From Lentisphaeria bacterium (GTDB taxonomy: Bacteria; Verrucomicrobiota; Lentisphaeria; Victivallales; UBA1829): a stretch of 64,000 nt of DNA. The stretch lies in NCBI GenBank assembly GCA_003526375.1, contig DPDG01000052.1, positions 62,001 through 126,000 on the forward strand, read 5' to 3'. Below are positions 41,731 through 51,300 of this stretch, piece by piece (position 1 is the stretch's first letter; each line of letters opens with the position of its first letter). The notes under the pieces are model-generated. The model ran no database searches and was not told where the DNA came from. It saw only the letters and a program-made list of their open reading frames with translations. The position numbers were made by a program, and so were the translations under genes.

Positions 41731-42342
41731 TCAGGGGCATCCGTTCATGATATGCGCATCGAGGAGCGAGGCGGCCTTTCCATAATCCCGTTCGAGGACC
41801 GCATCGACAAGTTTCAGGCGTTCTCTGGAAAGAGCGGACTGTTTTTCATCATAATTGCGGTAGTTGCGGTAAGGCAGTGTCTGCGTGAACAACTGCCGGA
41901 GGATTGATTTCACATAACGGTTGGCACAGTATTCCGAGATCAGCGCATGAAGTTTTGCATCGGCGTCCAGAGAGTTTTTGCGCATTTCCTCCAGTGTTCC
42001 TTTTTTACGGAGGAGGAGCTTCAGTTCCGTCAGTTTTTTCTCAGGAATCCGGAGAATGGAGCTCTCCAGCGCGATCTGCTCCAGACGGCTCCGGCATTCG
42101 AACAGTTCACGAACCGCCTGCGAATCAAGATCGCAGACCCGGCATCCCCGTTTCGGCAGAGGCTGGACGAGTCCTTCCCCCATCAGTTTTGAGATTGCGT
42201 CCCGGACCGGGGTGCGGCTGATTCCGAATTCCGCGCAGAGCATCTCCTCTGTCAGGCGCGTTCCCGCGGGATATTTGCCGGAAATAATCTTCTTCACCAG
42301 TTTGTTGTATGCCTGTTCGGACAATGATATTTTTTTCAGCAT
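41731..42342 (-). CDS. GntR-family regulator, FCD subfamily
   Basis: The 203-residue protein has a GntR winged helix (about 8-70; GTRLTEEMLCAEFGISRTPVRDAISKL) and a helical FCD ligand domain (about 80-200) with metal-binding Asp/His candidates (DADAKLHALISEYCANRYV). Start ATG 42342 has GGAGG upstream; a longer version from 42519 has no ribosome site and would cover the promoter region. It is divergent from the esterase-SGNH-TauE operon, its likely target. Confidence 0.88.
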   Translation of the reverse strand: MLKKISLSEQAYNKLVKKIISGKYPAGTRLTEEMLCAEFGISRTPVRDAISKLMGEGLVQPLPKRGCRVCDLDSQAVRELFECRSRLEQIALESSILRIPEKKLTELKLLLRKKGTLEEMRKNSLDADAKLHALISEYCANRYVKSILRQLFTQTLPYRNYRNYDEKQSALSRERLKLVDAVLERDYGKAASLLDAHIMNGCP

Positions 42343-42374
42343 CGGCAAATCCTCCCGAAAATATGGAAAATGGT

Positions 42375-42410
42375 TTGACAAATCGTATTTTAAAGTATAC
42401 TGTATACAAT
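42375..42410 (+). promoter_or_regulatory. Promoter with GntR-type operator for the esterase-SGNH-TauE operon
   Basis: TTGACA (42375-42380) is followed by TATACT (42396-42401, 15 nt spacing) or TACTGT (42398-42403, 17 nt). ACTGTATACAAT (42399-42410) overlaps and contains TGTATACA, the core found in many FCD-type GntR operators. A bound repressor would cover the -10 box. Confidence 0.55.
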
Positions 42411-42481
42411 AATCCGAATCGCAAATTATGCAAATTTGAATATAAAAAATAACCGGAAAAGATTTTTTCAGGAGTAAAAAA

Positions 42482-43276
42482 GTGAGAAGTTCATGGCGTG
42501 ATTTCACCGTCCCGAACAAGGAATGCTATCAACCGTTCCGGATTCATCCGTATGCGGACGGTTCCGACGGGGACCGGACGCTTTACCTGACGGTGCCGAA
42601 AGACCGGAAAGATGTTCCGCTGGTCATATTTTTTCACGGCGGCGGAATGACCGGAGGCGAGAGAGAGTGCCCCACGCAGATTTATAACGGCGAATATGCC
42701 GTGGCGGAGCCTCGCTACCGTCTTTCACCTGCGGCAAAGGCTCCGGCGCAGATCGAGGACGCCGCGCGTGCCGTTGCATGGTGCTTTGAACATGCGGAGG
42801 AATACGGCATCGACCGGAACAGGATTTTTGTCGGCGGGATGTCGGCAGGTGCATATCTTGCGGCAATCTCCGTCATGAACCCGAAGTTTCTTGCACCTTA
42901 CGGATTGCATTACAGAGAGGTTGCAGGGCTCCTGCTGATCAGCGGGCAGATGACGACGCATTTTCACATCAAAGCGGATCTGGGACGCGACAACGGGCCT
43001 TACAACCCGCTGATTGATGAATATGCTCCGCTGGGAAATCTTGCCGCCGATCTTCCTCCGGTTCTGATGGTTACGGGCGAATCCGGGCTTGATATGCCGG
43101 CGCGTCCGGAGGAGAATGCGTTCCTGGCGGCAAGCCTGAAAGCGATCGGGCATAAACATGTCCGCTGTTATTCGCTTCCCGGACATCATCACGGAGCCGC
43201 GCTGGACAGTTGCGATTTTCTCGTCATGACTTTTATCAATGAAGTTCTCAGCAAGAAGGAATCATGCAATGAGTGA
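42482..43276 (+). CDS. Alpha/beta-hydrolase (esterase, HGGG type)
   Basis: The 264-residue protein has the oxyanion motif FFHGGGMTGG (about 50-59), the nucleophile elbow VGGMSAGAYLAA and a C-terminal PGHHHGAAL with the catalytic His; the acid is probably in VTGESGLD. It fits the esterase group that deacylates carbohydrates. The start is GTG (42482) with AGGAG 7 nt upstream; no suitable ATG lies nearby. It overlaps the following gene by 8 nt. Confidence 0.85.
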   Translation: MRSSWRDFTVPNKECYQPFRIHPYADGSDGDRTLYLTVPKDRKDVPLVIFFHGGGMTGGERECPTQIYNGEYAVAEPRYRLSPAAKAPAQIEDAARAVAWCFEHAEEYGIDRNRIFVGGMSAGAYLAAISVMNPKFLAPYGLHYREVAGLLLISGQMTTHFHIKADLGRDNGPYNPLIDEYAPLGNLAADLPPVLMVTGESGLDMPARPEENAFLAASLKAIGHKHVRCYSLPGHHHGAALDSCDFLVMTFINEVLSKKESCNE

Positions 43277-43982
43277 ATTTTCGGATCTCAGGCTGTTTGA
43301 AAAAATCAGACAGGGAAAAACAATCCGCGTATGCGCATTCGGATCGTCCAATACGGAACGGTTCGACACCGGAATGCACTGGTTCGATTATGTGGAACTC
43401 GGATTCAAGAATACTTTCGGCGGAGGCGTCGGGCAGTTCATCAATACGGGAATCAGCGGCAACACGTCCAGCCAGATGCTGGAACGTTTCGGCAGGGATG
43501 TCGCTCCCTATGCTCCGGATCTGACGATCATCACCTGCGGAGGCAATGACTCCAATCCACCGAGGAATATTTCCGGGGAACTTTTCCGCGGCAATCTCCG
43601 TGAACTTGCCCGGCGTTTGACCGGTCTTGGCGGAGAAGTCATTTTCCAGACCTATTACGGATGCGATCTGGAAAATCTGGACCCTGCGTATACAAAGGCG
43701 ATTCCCCGTTACATGCAGATCATCCGCGAGACTGCGGCGGAGTTGAAATGCCATATCAACGACAATTATGCCCGCTGGGAGCGTCTGCGGATATATGCGC
43801 CGGAGGTTTACCGTCTTCTGATGCGCGACTTCATGCATGTCAATCCGTATGGCAACATGGTGATCGGGCTTGACCTCATGCGCCGGTTCGGTTTCGAACT
43901 CGGAAACGACAAGCGTGATTTCTGCCGGACGGGGCTGATTGCACAGTGTGCAATGGATATTCTGGAAGAAAAGGAAAGATAA
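43269..43982 (+). CDS. SGNH/GDSL-family hydrolase
   Basis: The 237-residue protein follows the SGNH pattern: block I CAFGSSNTERFD (Ser in GSSNT), block II Gly in NTGISGNTSSQM, block III GGND, and block V DFMHVNPYG with the Asp-His pair. Such enzymes remove acetyl or other acyl groups from glycans or lipids. No signal peptide is seen, so it is likely cytoplasmic. It overlaps the esterase upstream by 8 nt and shares one nucleotide with tauE-like downstream, indicating one operon. Confidence 0.88.
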   Translation: MSEFSDLRLFEKIRQGKTIRVCAFGSSNTERFDTGMHWFDYVELGFKNTFGGGVGQFINTGISGNTSSQMLERFGRDVAPYAPDLTIITCGGNDSNPPRNISGELFRGNLRELARRLTGLGGEVIFQTYYGCDLENLDPAYTKAIPRYMQIIRETAAELKCHINDNYARWERLRIYAPEVYRLLMRDFMHVNPYGNMVIGLDLMRRFGFELGNDKRDFCRTGLIAQCAMDILEEKER

Positions 43983-44908
43983 TGGATTCCTCATTTTATA
44001 TCATCGGCCCGGTGATCGGCTTCATCGGGATGATGTCCGGCGGCTACTGGGGGGTGGGATGCGGATGGATTGTTGTCCCGACCATGCTGATTCTCGGATG
44101 TGATCCGATTCAGGCGGTCGGCATCGGGCTGCTTCAGATGGTGCCCTCCACGATTCTGACGGTTTCGAAGCAGGCGTCCCAGATCGGATGGACAAAAGGC
44201 GCTCCGGGATTTTCCCTTGCGCTTCCGATCGGAGCCGGGGCTGCGGTCACTTCCCTGTTCGGCAAAACGATCAATGCGCAGCTCATTGCCGTGATCGGGG
44301 ATGCGCGCTGGCTCCAGTGGATGCTGATTGTGATCATTGCGGTCATCATCTGCCAGACTCTCGGCAGCAGGACTGCCTGTTACAATGATGAAATGCCGTT
44401 GATTACAGCCGCTGAAAGCCGGATTGCATTTGTCATGGGACTGGTTACGGGGATTGTTTCCTCCATGCTCGGCGTTGGCGGAGGACTGCTGATCCGTCCG
44501 CTCCTGACTTCGGGGTTCAAGGTTCCGGAATATTACACGAGCCGGATCGTGCGGCTGCTGGTTCTTGTCACAACGGTTACGGGCGGCGCGACATACCTGA
44601 TTGCGCGCGGCGGCTTTGACTGGCATGTGTTCGCGATATCCATGTTGGTTGCACTCGGAGGCGTCTTCGGTTTTCCCTTAGGGGCGAAACTGCATACGAT
44701 TGTCTATGACAGCGGTTACGCGCAGCATATCCATAAAAGTTTTGCCGTAGTGGCGATTGCAGTTCTTGCGAATACCCTGCTGAACATGTACGGACATGCG
44801 GAACTCAGCCGTTACCTGATGCTGACGATTGCCGCGGGACTTGTTCTTTATCTCACCGGATTTACACTTTATGCGAAGAAGAATCCCCGACCTTGGGGGC
44901 GGCTTTGA
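43982..44908 (+). CDS. TauE/SafE-family membrane transporter
   Basis: The 308-residue protein has about eight membrane segments in two repeats, with the family-typical Gly-rich motifs GMMSGGYWGVGCGWIVVP and SSMLGVGGGLLIRP. TauE/SafE members export sulfite, sulfoacetate and related organic anions. The TAATG junction puts the start at 43982 and couples it to the SGNH gene. With two esterases in the same operon, it may export an acid released from the substrate (inference). Confidence 0.87.
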   Translation: MDSSFYIIGPVIGFIGMMSGGYWGVGCGWIVVPTMLILGCDPIQAVGIGLLQMVPSTILTVSKQASQIGWTKGAPGFSLALPIGAGAAVTSLFGKTINAQLIAVIGDARWLQWMLIVIIAVIICQTLGSRTACYNDEMPLITAAESRIAFVMGLVTGIVSSMLGVGGGLLIRPLLTSGFKVPEYYTSRIVRLLVLVTTVTGGATYLIARGGFDWHVFAISMLVALGGVFGFPLGAKLHTIVYDSGYAQHIHKSFAVVAIAVLANTLLNMYGHAELSRYLMLTIAAGLVLYLTGFTLYAKKNPRPWGRL

Positions 44909-44932
44909 GACGGAAAATGCGTGGGCATTCTT

Positions 44933-44963
44933 CTCAGGACAAGGGTTTTGTCCCTGTCCTGAG
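44933..44963. other. Strong hairpin in the 44909-45053 intergenic region
   Basis: CTCAGGACA (44933-44941) pairs with TGTCCTGAG (44955-44963), and GGG with CCC inside, with a single bulged A. No T-run follows. It lies between the convergent TauE and phosphoesterase genes and may be a terminator without a U tract. A second pair, CTGCGG with CCGCAG (44965-45010), lies beside it. Confidence 0.6.
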
Positions 44964-45053
44964 CCTGCGGTGAACCGCTGGTCGCGCGAGAGCAAATGTT
45001 GACCGCCGCAGACAAAATCCTCCGGTTTTCCGCATGTTCCGCATCAGAGCAAT

Positions 45054-45917
45054 TCATTGCGCCGTCAGTTCTATTTTCACGATTTCCGGCGGACAGCAGA
45101 TACGGACCGGGATGAATGTAATGCCGAGTCCTGCGCTTACGAACATTTTTGTCTGCGATGATCTGTTTTCATAAAGTCCATATTCAAAATGTTTTCCATA
45201 AATGGAGGAGGTCAATACTGCGCCGTATCCGGGAATGCGGATCTGCCCGCCGTGGGTGTGACCGCAGAGTATGAGATCGGTTCCGCGCAAATCGTTTTCC
45301 GTCATGGCAAATGGGACCGCATCGGGATTATGGGAGAGAACACAGTTGAAAAAAGATTTTTCTTCCGGTGCTTCATAATACGGAAAGCCGGATTTGAAGT
45401 CATCCAGCCCGAAAAAACGGATTCCATCAATGGCGACGGCTTCGTTGACCAGCGGCAGAAAGGCGGCTTTCTTCAATTCCCGCTCGAACACCCGGAACGG
45501 GAACCAGGAGACACGGCGCTTGTCCCAGTTGCCGTAGACGGCCAGTTTCAGCCTGCCCGGCAGCGCTTTGAGGAAGTGGATTCCTGCATCGAAACAGCAG
45601 ATGTGGCGGATCAGATCGCCGCCGAACAGGGTGTAATCCGGCTGAAATTTTTCCGCTTCCCTTAATACGGCGTCACCTGGAAAACCGGCGTTATGCCACG
45701 GCGAAAGCCCCTGTCCCGCAGGGTAAGGACCTGTCGGACGCAGATGAATATCAGAGAAAAACAACAACCTGCGTTTGTTCAGGAATGAGAGACGGGGTGG
45801 TAACTTGATCTTGAGGGAAACGGTACACAACCCGCTCTCCGGCATTTCCCGGAATTCTCCGGCGTGACTCCGGCTCCAAAGTGCCGGAGCGCTTTTCTGC
45901 TTCCGCTTCAAACTCAA
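45054..45917 (-). CDS. Calcineurin-like metallophosphoesterase
   Basis: The 287-residue protein has the metallophosphoesterase blocks FSDIHL, GGDLI, GNWD, SHNPD and CGHTHGGQ in order, binding two metals. In the third block the canonical GNHD reads GNWD, so the His of the motif is replaced by Trp. The substrate is unknown (YkuE-like and UDP-diacylglucosamine hydrolase relatives act on nucleotides or lipids). It overlaps the greA stop codon by 4 nt, so it is translated from the same mRNA. Confidence 0.85.
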   Translation of the reverse strand: MSLKRKQKSAPALWSRSHAGEFREMPESGLCTVSLKIKLPPRLSFLNKRRLLFFSDIHLRPTGPYPAGQGLSPWHNAGFPGDAVLREAEKFQPDYTLFGGDLIRHICCFDAGIHFLKALPGRLKLAVYGNWDKRRVSWFPFRVFERELKKAAFLPLVNEAVAIDGIRFFGLDDFKSGFPYYEAPEEKSFFNCVLSHNPDAVPFAMTENDLRGTDLILCGHTHGGQIRIPGYGAVLTSSIYGKHFEYGLYENRSSQTKMFVSAGLGITFIPVRICCPPEIVKIELTAQ

Positions 45918-48034
45918 TCTTCAGGTGAAAGCTCTTTGGCGAGGGCTTCCGGAAGAGCGGAGATCTTCTTGATCCTGATGCTGTCTCCATGAGGAAGCTG
46001 TACCGTATCGCCGACTTTGGCGCCGAGGAGCGCCTCACCGAATTTTGTCTTGTAGGAAACCAGATTCTTGTCGGGATCGCCGTCCCACGCTCCGACGATA
46101 TGGTAGTCGGTCGTTTTGCCATCCGCAGTTTCCGCTGTGACAGTGGTGCCGAAAGAGACTTTTTCCGGGTCGATCTTGATGGCGCGGAAGTCGATGGGCT
46201 GAACTGTCGCAATGAGAGTTTCGAGTTCGGAACGGCGTCTCTGCAGGAAACGTCTGCGTTCCTTTGCCGCATCGTATTCGGCATTTTCACGGAAGTCGCC
46301 GAATCCGCGCGCATGTTCAATCGCCTTGTTGTTTTCCGGTACCTGAACCTTGACGATGTCGTCGAGTTCGGCGACAAGCCCTTTGTAGGAGCGGATGGAG
46401 GTCATCGGCGGGCCTTCTTTCGGTTTCTTTCCTGCTTCCGCATCCTGTGCCGCAAGAAGTTTCTTGCCTTCGCCGCTTTCGATGTGCTCCTTGAGCGCTT
46501 CGGAATGGCGGGAGAGTTTTACAAGCAGACTCTGGCATTCGCCGGGTGCCATGTTGCGCATTCTCTGGATCGCGTTGATGACGGACGGAATATTGGAACC
46601 GGCGTTGGCGAGCACGAACTTCTGGAACTCGGCTTTGTCGAACAGCGATTTCTTGAGTTCACGCTGAGCCGCCGCCCACTCTTTCGGAAGCCCTTCAACG
46701 GAAAGCGCGGCGGAAATATTCGCCATTGTAATGAAACCGGTAAGTTCGCTCGGGAATTTGGACTTGTTCTTCCAGATCGCGAGAATAATGTCGGAATTGA
46801 GATTGTTCGCGGCAAAAACTGCGTCGCTGATGTCGTCCACAGTCAGTGTTTCGAAGATGATCGAAATGCAGCGGAGCGGAAGCATGGTGGCGAGTTTTGC
46901 GATTTCAAGCCGGTTGTAAACGAGGCTTGCGGCTTTCAGGAATCCGGTGAAGTGTTTGACCGGAAGCCTGCCCCAGACCTCAAGCTGTTTCAGCGGAATG
47001 GCGTCATTGATTTCCTGCGGCCAGAATGCGACTTTGCCGCGCAGAGGCTGATACATGACTTTGAGTGTGTCCGCATCTGCCGAATTTGCGAGCAACGCGA
47101 TGCATTCCGCAAGCATTTCGAGGTCTTTGGGAGACATGACCGGTTTCAGGTGCAGGAACAGTTTTGAAAGTTTTTGCGCCGCCGCCATATCCACCTTGAC
47201 CGCCGCAGGCTCAAGCGGAGCGAGAAGCGTGGAAAGCTCAAGGATGCTTCTTGCGTCCTGAAATTCCCGCTGTTTGCGAACTGTTGCCGTCGGCGCGTCC
47301 GTTGAGGACCACCATTTCCCGAATTCTTCCTGCGAAAGAATCTGCGGGATGAACATTTTGGAAAGCACTTCTTTCATCTTCGTTTCGGAAAGATCGCCGA
47401 GAGAGTATTTTTCAAGTTTCTGGCGATAGAAGGAGGAGGGTTTGAGATTGCGTTTTTCCGTGGCGATGATCGAAGTCATTTCGACGCTCGGTTCGAAAAA
47501 GAGACAGCCGGCGAGCGCGTTTGCGATCGGAATGGAGAGCTGTGCTCCGGTGGCGAAGGTATTGACCGCAATGGTCGCAACGACCTTATCGACATTGACG
47601 ACTCTGCCCCAGCTCTGGGAATCGATCTGATAGACAAACGCGTTGGTTTTGAGTTTCTGGAGTTTTTTGATGCGTGCCGCGACATCGTGCACCGGAACGG
47701 ACTGGTCTCTTGCCCCGACTGTTTTGGCGATGCCCGGACTTGAAATATAAGGAGGGAGGAATTTTCTGACTGCGTTGTGAAGGGCTGTACGGAAGTTCTG
47801 CGTATCAAGGATTGAATTTTCTGCGAGGTAGAGACAAACGGCTGCTTTGTCATCGAACTTGGCTACTGTATCGTCCCATGCTTCAAAAAGGAAATCGAAA
47901 TTTGCCGCCGAATCCTTTAAGAGTTTTACATCACATGTTTTTATTTCCGAGAGAAGTTTGATTACCGCCGCATCATTGTTTTCTTGTGCCGCGGTAACGA
48001 TCAGGTCATCCAACGCCTGCTGTTCCGTAATCAT
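45914..48034 (-). CDS. greA: Transcription elongation factor GreA with a large N-terminal domain
   Basis: GreA rescues backtracked RNA polymerase by stimulating transcript cleavage. Residues about 546-706 form the normal two-domain GreA: the coiled-coil tip GFGDFRENAEYDAA keeps the acidic pair (Asp580 and Glu583, matching Asp41 and Glu44 of E. coli), and the C-terminal FKBP-like domain ends in IRIKKISA. The preceding 545 residues are helical with repeated hydrophobic patterns and no recognised domain. Chlamydial GreA is similarly long, so this form seems to be a PVC trait. A metallophosphoesterase is coupled downstream. Confidence 0.88.
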   Translation of the reverse strand: MITEQQALDDLIVTAAQENNDAAVIKLLSEIKTCDVKLLKDSAANFDFLFEAWDDTVAKFDDKAAVCLYLAENSILDTQNFRTALHNAVRKFLPPYISSPGIAKTVGARDQSVPVHDVAARIKKLQKLKTNAFVYQIDSQSWGRVVNVDKVVATIAVNTFATGAQLSIPIANALAGCLFFEPSVEMTSIIATEKRNLKPSSFYRQKLEKYSLGDLSETKMKEVLSKMFIPQILSQEEFGKWWSSTDAPTATVRKQREFQDARSILELSTLLAPLEPAAVKVDMAAAQKLSKLFLHLKPVMSPKDLEMLAECIALLANSADADTLKVMYQPLRGKVAFWPQEINDAIPLKQLEVWGRLPVKHFTGFLKAASLVYNRLEIAKLATMLPLRCISIIFETLTVDDISDAVFAANNLNSDIILAIWKNKSKFPSELTGFITMANISAALSVEGLPKEWAAAQRELKKSLFDKAEFQKFVLANAGSNIPSVINAIQRMRNMAPGECQSLLVKLSRHSEALKEHIESGEGKKLLAAQDAEAGKKPKEGPPMTSIRSYKGLVAELDDIVKVQVPENNKAIEHARGFGDFRENAEYDAAKERRRFLQRRRSELETLIATVQPIDFRAIKIDPEKVSFGTTVTAETADGKTTDYHIVGAWDGDPDKNLVSYKTKFGEALLGAKVGDTVQLPHGDSIRIKKISALPEALAKELSPED

Positions 48035-48319
48035 CAGATCACGCTCCTTATTTTTATGTCAATTAGCCGATTGTAATTCTTCATAACCTGATAATATACG
48101 ATTTCCGGCATTGTTTTTCAAGAAGACGTCTTTCCGATTTTTCTTTTTTTTGAGGATATTTTCCGGAGTTTTTTCATGGCGGTGCGGCGGCAAGAGCACG
48201 GTAGAGCGGAGACAGGACTTTCAAAGGAAAACGGTTTGAATCCGGATGTCCTGTCTCTCAATGCTTTTTTCCGGAGCTTTGATGAACCGGTGGCAAGCTG
48301 CGGAATGTCTGCTGTCTGC
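48035..48319. other. Non-coding region with a long-armed hairpin
   Basis: No credible gene is present. GAGACAGGAC (48209-48218) pairs perfectly with GTCCTGTCTC (48248-48257), and TTCAAA (48220-48225) pairs with TTTGAA (48235-48240) inside it. It lies just downstream of the gene ending at 48320 and may be its 3' structure. The promoter of greA is expected at 48035-48110. Confidence 0.45.
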
Positions 48320-51300
48320 TCACTTCCTGAGATTGCCTTGCAGGATTACGATTTCTTCCGGAGGCACGGTAATGCTTATCTCTCTGTCGGCAAAGTAAAT
48401 TTGCCCGTTATCCGGATTCCTGAGAGTGCCGGAGAAACCGCAGGGGAGCGCTTTCAAGGTGCGTGCTTCTCTGCCTTCGTTCAGGAAAATAAGAAGCCCT
48501 GTATTGTTCAGACGGAATGCCGCGACTGCTTTGGACAATCCGGGGGCGCGTTTCGCGAGAGAGTCGTCGCGTTTCCCTTTTTTCAGGAATTCCCAGCTCT
48601 TTTCCGCCGCCGTAACAGCTTTTGCCGTCTGGATAAGGAAATAGGCGTCGTTCAGATTCTCATACCAGAGCAGGACACCGCCGCGTGATTCGACGACCTT
48701 GCGGAAGATGGTCGCCGCATTATCCGAGGATGCCGCGATTCCTGTCCGGAGCAGCCCCAGCACCAACGGCTTGCCGCGAAGAGCTTTTCTTGTGGCTTCA
48801 ATCTGATCCGTTGCGTCGCCGTACCCGCAGTAGCCCATGGAGATTGCCGGGGAAATCTTGTTCCAGTCGATATTGTAAAGTTCCTTCGTTGCCGGAGATT
48901 CATATCCCGAATAGGCCGCCAGCGGCTTGTTGAGTTTTGCGGCGGCATTGCCGAACAGCCTGAACATATTGGCGATTTCGCCGCAGGTGAATTCGACCCA
49001 TTGACTGCGGTATTTGCCGGCGAGAAGCTCCGGTGTGATTTTTTCAGCGATCTTGTATTCTTCCGCAAAAATCCTGAACGTGCTCTCTCCGTGGCAGAGA
49101 AAATGGTTGCCGCGTCCGGGAAAGGGGGAGTATTCATAGTCCCAGAATAACTTGTCCAGATGAGGATTCCTTGCGAAATACAGCTTTACGATTTCATCAA
49201 TATGCGCCTGAATTCCGGGGATGCGGGTCAGGACCGACGGATTGAACCAATGTCCGGGAAATTCCGGATTGAGCAGTTCCGGATACTGTTTGCCAAGTGT
49301 CCCGAGCGACGGATAGAAGAATTGGAACGGATGCAGTCCGATTTCTTTTGCATATGCGGGACATGCTCTGGTTACGAGCTCATTGATTCCAGAGTCGCGG
49401 ATGGTCTTCAGCAGCTTCTTATTCAGCTCCCGGTTTTCAAATTGCGGAACCGGAGAATAGGTCAGGAATATAAGATGATCCGCTTTCGGTGCATCCAGCT
49501 TCGGCAGAATTTGAAAATTGAGCGTATTGGCAAGTTCGACGATGTTTCCTTGTTCCGCTGCTGCGCGAATCCGGAGTGTTCCTTCGCTTCCCGCGGGAGC
49601 TGTTGCCTCGAACACAAGATTGCAGCCTGAATAGACGCACTTCAAAGTCGGCAGCCCCGGTTTCGGTTCTCCGCTCAATGTGACCGGGGAGGACACGCGG
49701 ATGCGGATGCGGCGGTATGTCGTTCCGTTTTCTTTGACAGGCGGAAGTTCCTGCGTGATATATTTGGGCTGTTCGGATTTTTTCAGATAATAGAATGTTT
49801 TGTCTGCGACTCCGGTGCCGAGGTATTTGATTCCATCGGTGTATTCAAGCAGAAGCTCGAAATCGTTCATCGGGCGTTTGAGCTGTTCTCCGCTTGTGTA
49901 AGCGCCCGCTGCCCATTGAAGAAGATAGGTTCCGTTTTCGGTCAGGCGCCAGGTATTGTCCGGCAGGACCGGAAGCAGGGTCGTTGCATTTCTCATGATG
50001 GTTTTGCGGAGCAGTACGGAACCTTGCCCGGGCACTGTTTTCACAGAGGCATTCCAGCGCTTCCAACTGCGGTCGTCAAACTCTTTCTTTGCGGCATCCT
50101 GCGGTGGATTTTCCATGTATTTCCAGCTTGCATCGAGCGGAAACGTCTGGGACCCGATCTTGAGAGAGCCGTCCAGTGTCTTGCCGCCCTGTGCCTGAAT
50201 TGCGACGACGGCTGCTCCCTGCGGAAGACTGAATCCGGTGTTCAATGGAGATTCCGCTCCGTTGATGAAAAGGCGGAGCACACCGCTGCTTTTCAATGCC
50301 GCTTTCCCCTGCAGATCATCTGCTGAACAGGGATACAGCGGTGTCCGCCAGATTTCCTTTCCCTGTCCGTCTGAAATGGAGATTTGAAGTTGAACGGAAC
50401 CTTGAATGCCTCCCGGCAATCCGACTGCGGCGATGCGGTTGCTGACAGATCCCGATAATGTTTTGAGCGGGAAGCCGTTGCGGATGCAGGCAATCTTCCA
50501 TGTTTTGCCTTTGTCTGTCATGAAGTCGAGCCTGCGGCGGTTGAGTGCATCCGGTGTGAATTCCGGCACCTTGACGGCGGAACCGGGGCCTGCCAGAATC
50601 AGGCGTGCCGCATGCGACATATCCTGATGATCGGCGGCAGGAACCAGAACGGAAGATTTTTTCAGGCGCTGGTCGAAGCGGACGATGTTGATCCGCCAGT
50701 CGTCACCCCGCTTCATCCCGAGACTTTTCATACCGATATCAAGCTGTGCTGTCCATTTCCCGTTTCCCGGCGCCGATTTCAAACGGATGTCGCCGTTCCA
50801 TTTTTCATTCCATCCGTTTGCATCCCTGCGCATATCGGTCAGTGCGGAATCTGCATTGAATCCGATATAATAGCTTTCCGCAGGAATCCCGTTTTTGTAA
50901 TGCTCCAGACGAATTTCCATACAGTCGTCCTCCCAGACTGCCTGATCCCTGCCTCTGTGTTTTGACTTGAAGGATGACCGCTGGTTGGAAACGGGATTCA
51001 GAGCGTAGGACGTGAGTTCAAAATCGAAACAGAGACGATCTTTGTCATGGCGTATTTTTACCAGGGAACGTTCCGTCGCCGGATTTTTTGTTCCGCTGTC
51101 CCACAGATTTGTTACGATTGTACTGTTTTTGCATGAATCGCTTTCCGGCACTGTGATCAGGGCGACTGAGGGGGTCCAGGCTTCCGCAGTGAGGTTATCA
51201 ATGAAGACGCGTCCCGTGTAATTGGCGGAGGCGAGAATGGAGAGCCGTATTGATTTGATGCCGTGATATTTGCGCAGGTCTACGAAATGTTCCAGCTTCT

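Noticed and set aside
44869..45057. 62-codon minus-strand frame in the tauE-phosphoesterase gap
   Set aside because: It runs through the hairpin region and into tauE antisense; the composition is not gene-like.
45989..47167. 392-codon plus-strand frame across greA
   Set aside because: It is antisense to a gene with a clear GreA domain and has no ribosome site.
48176..48688. 170-codon plus-strand frame at the end of the secreted giant gene
   Set aside because: Two thirds are antisense to the giant's C-terminus and the rest covers the hairpin.
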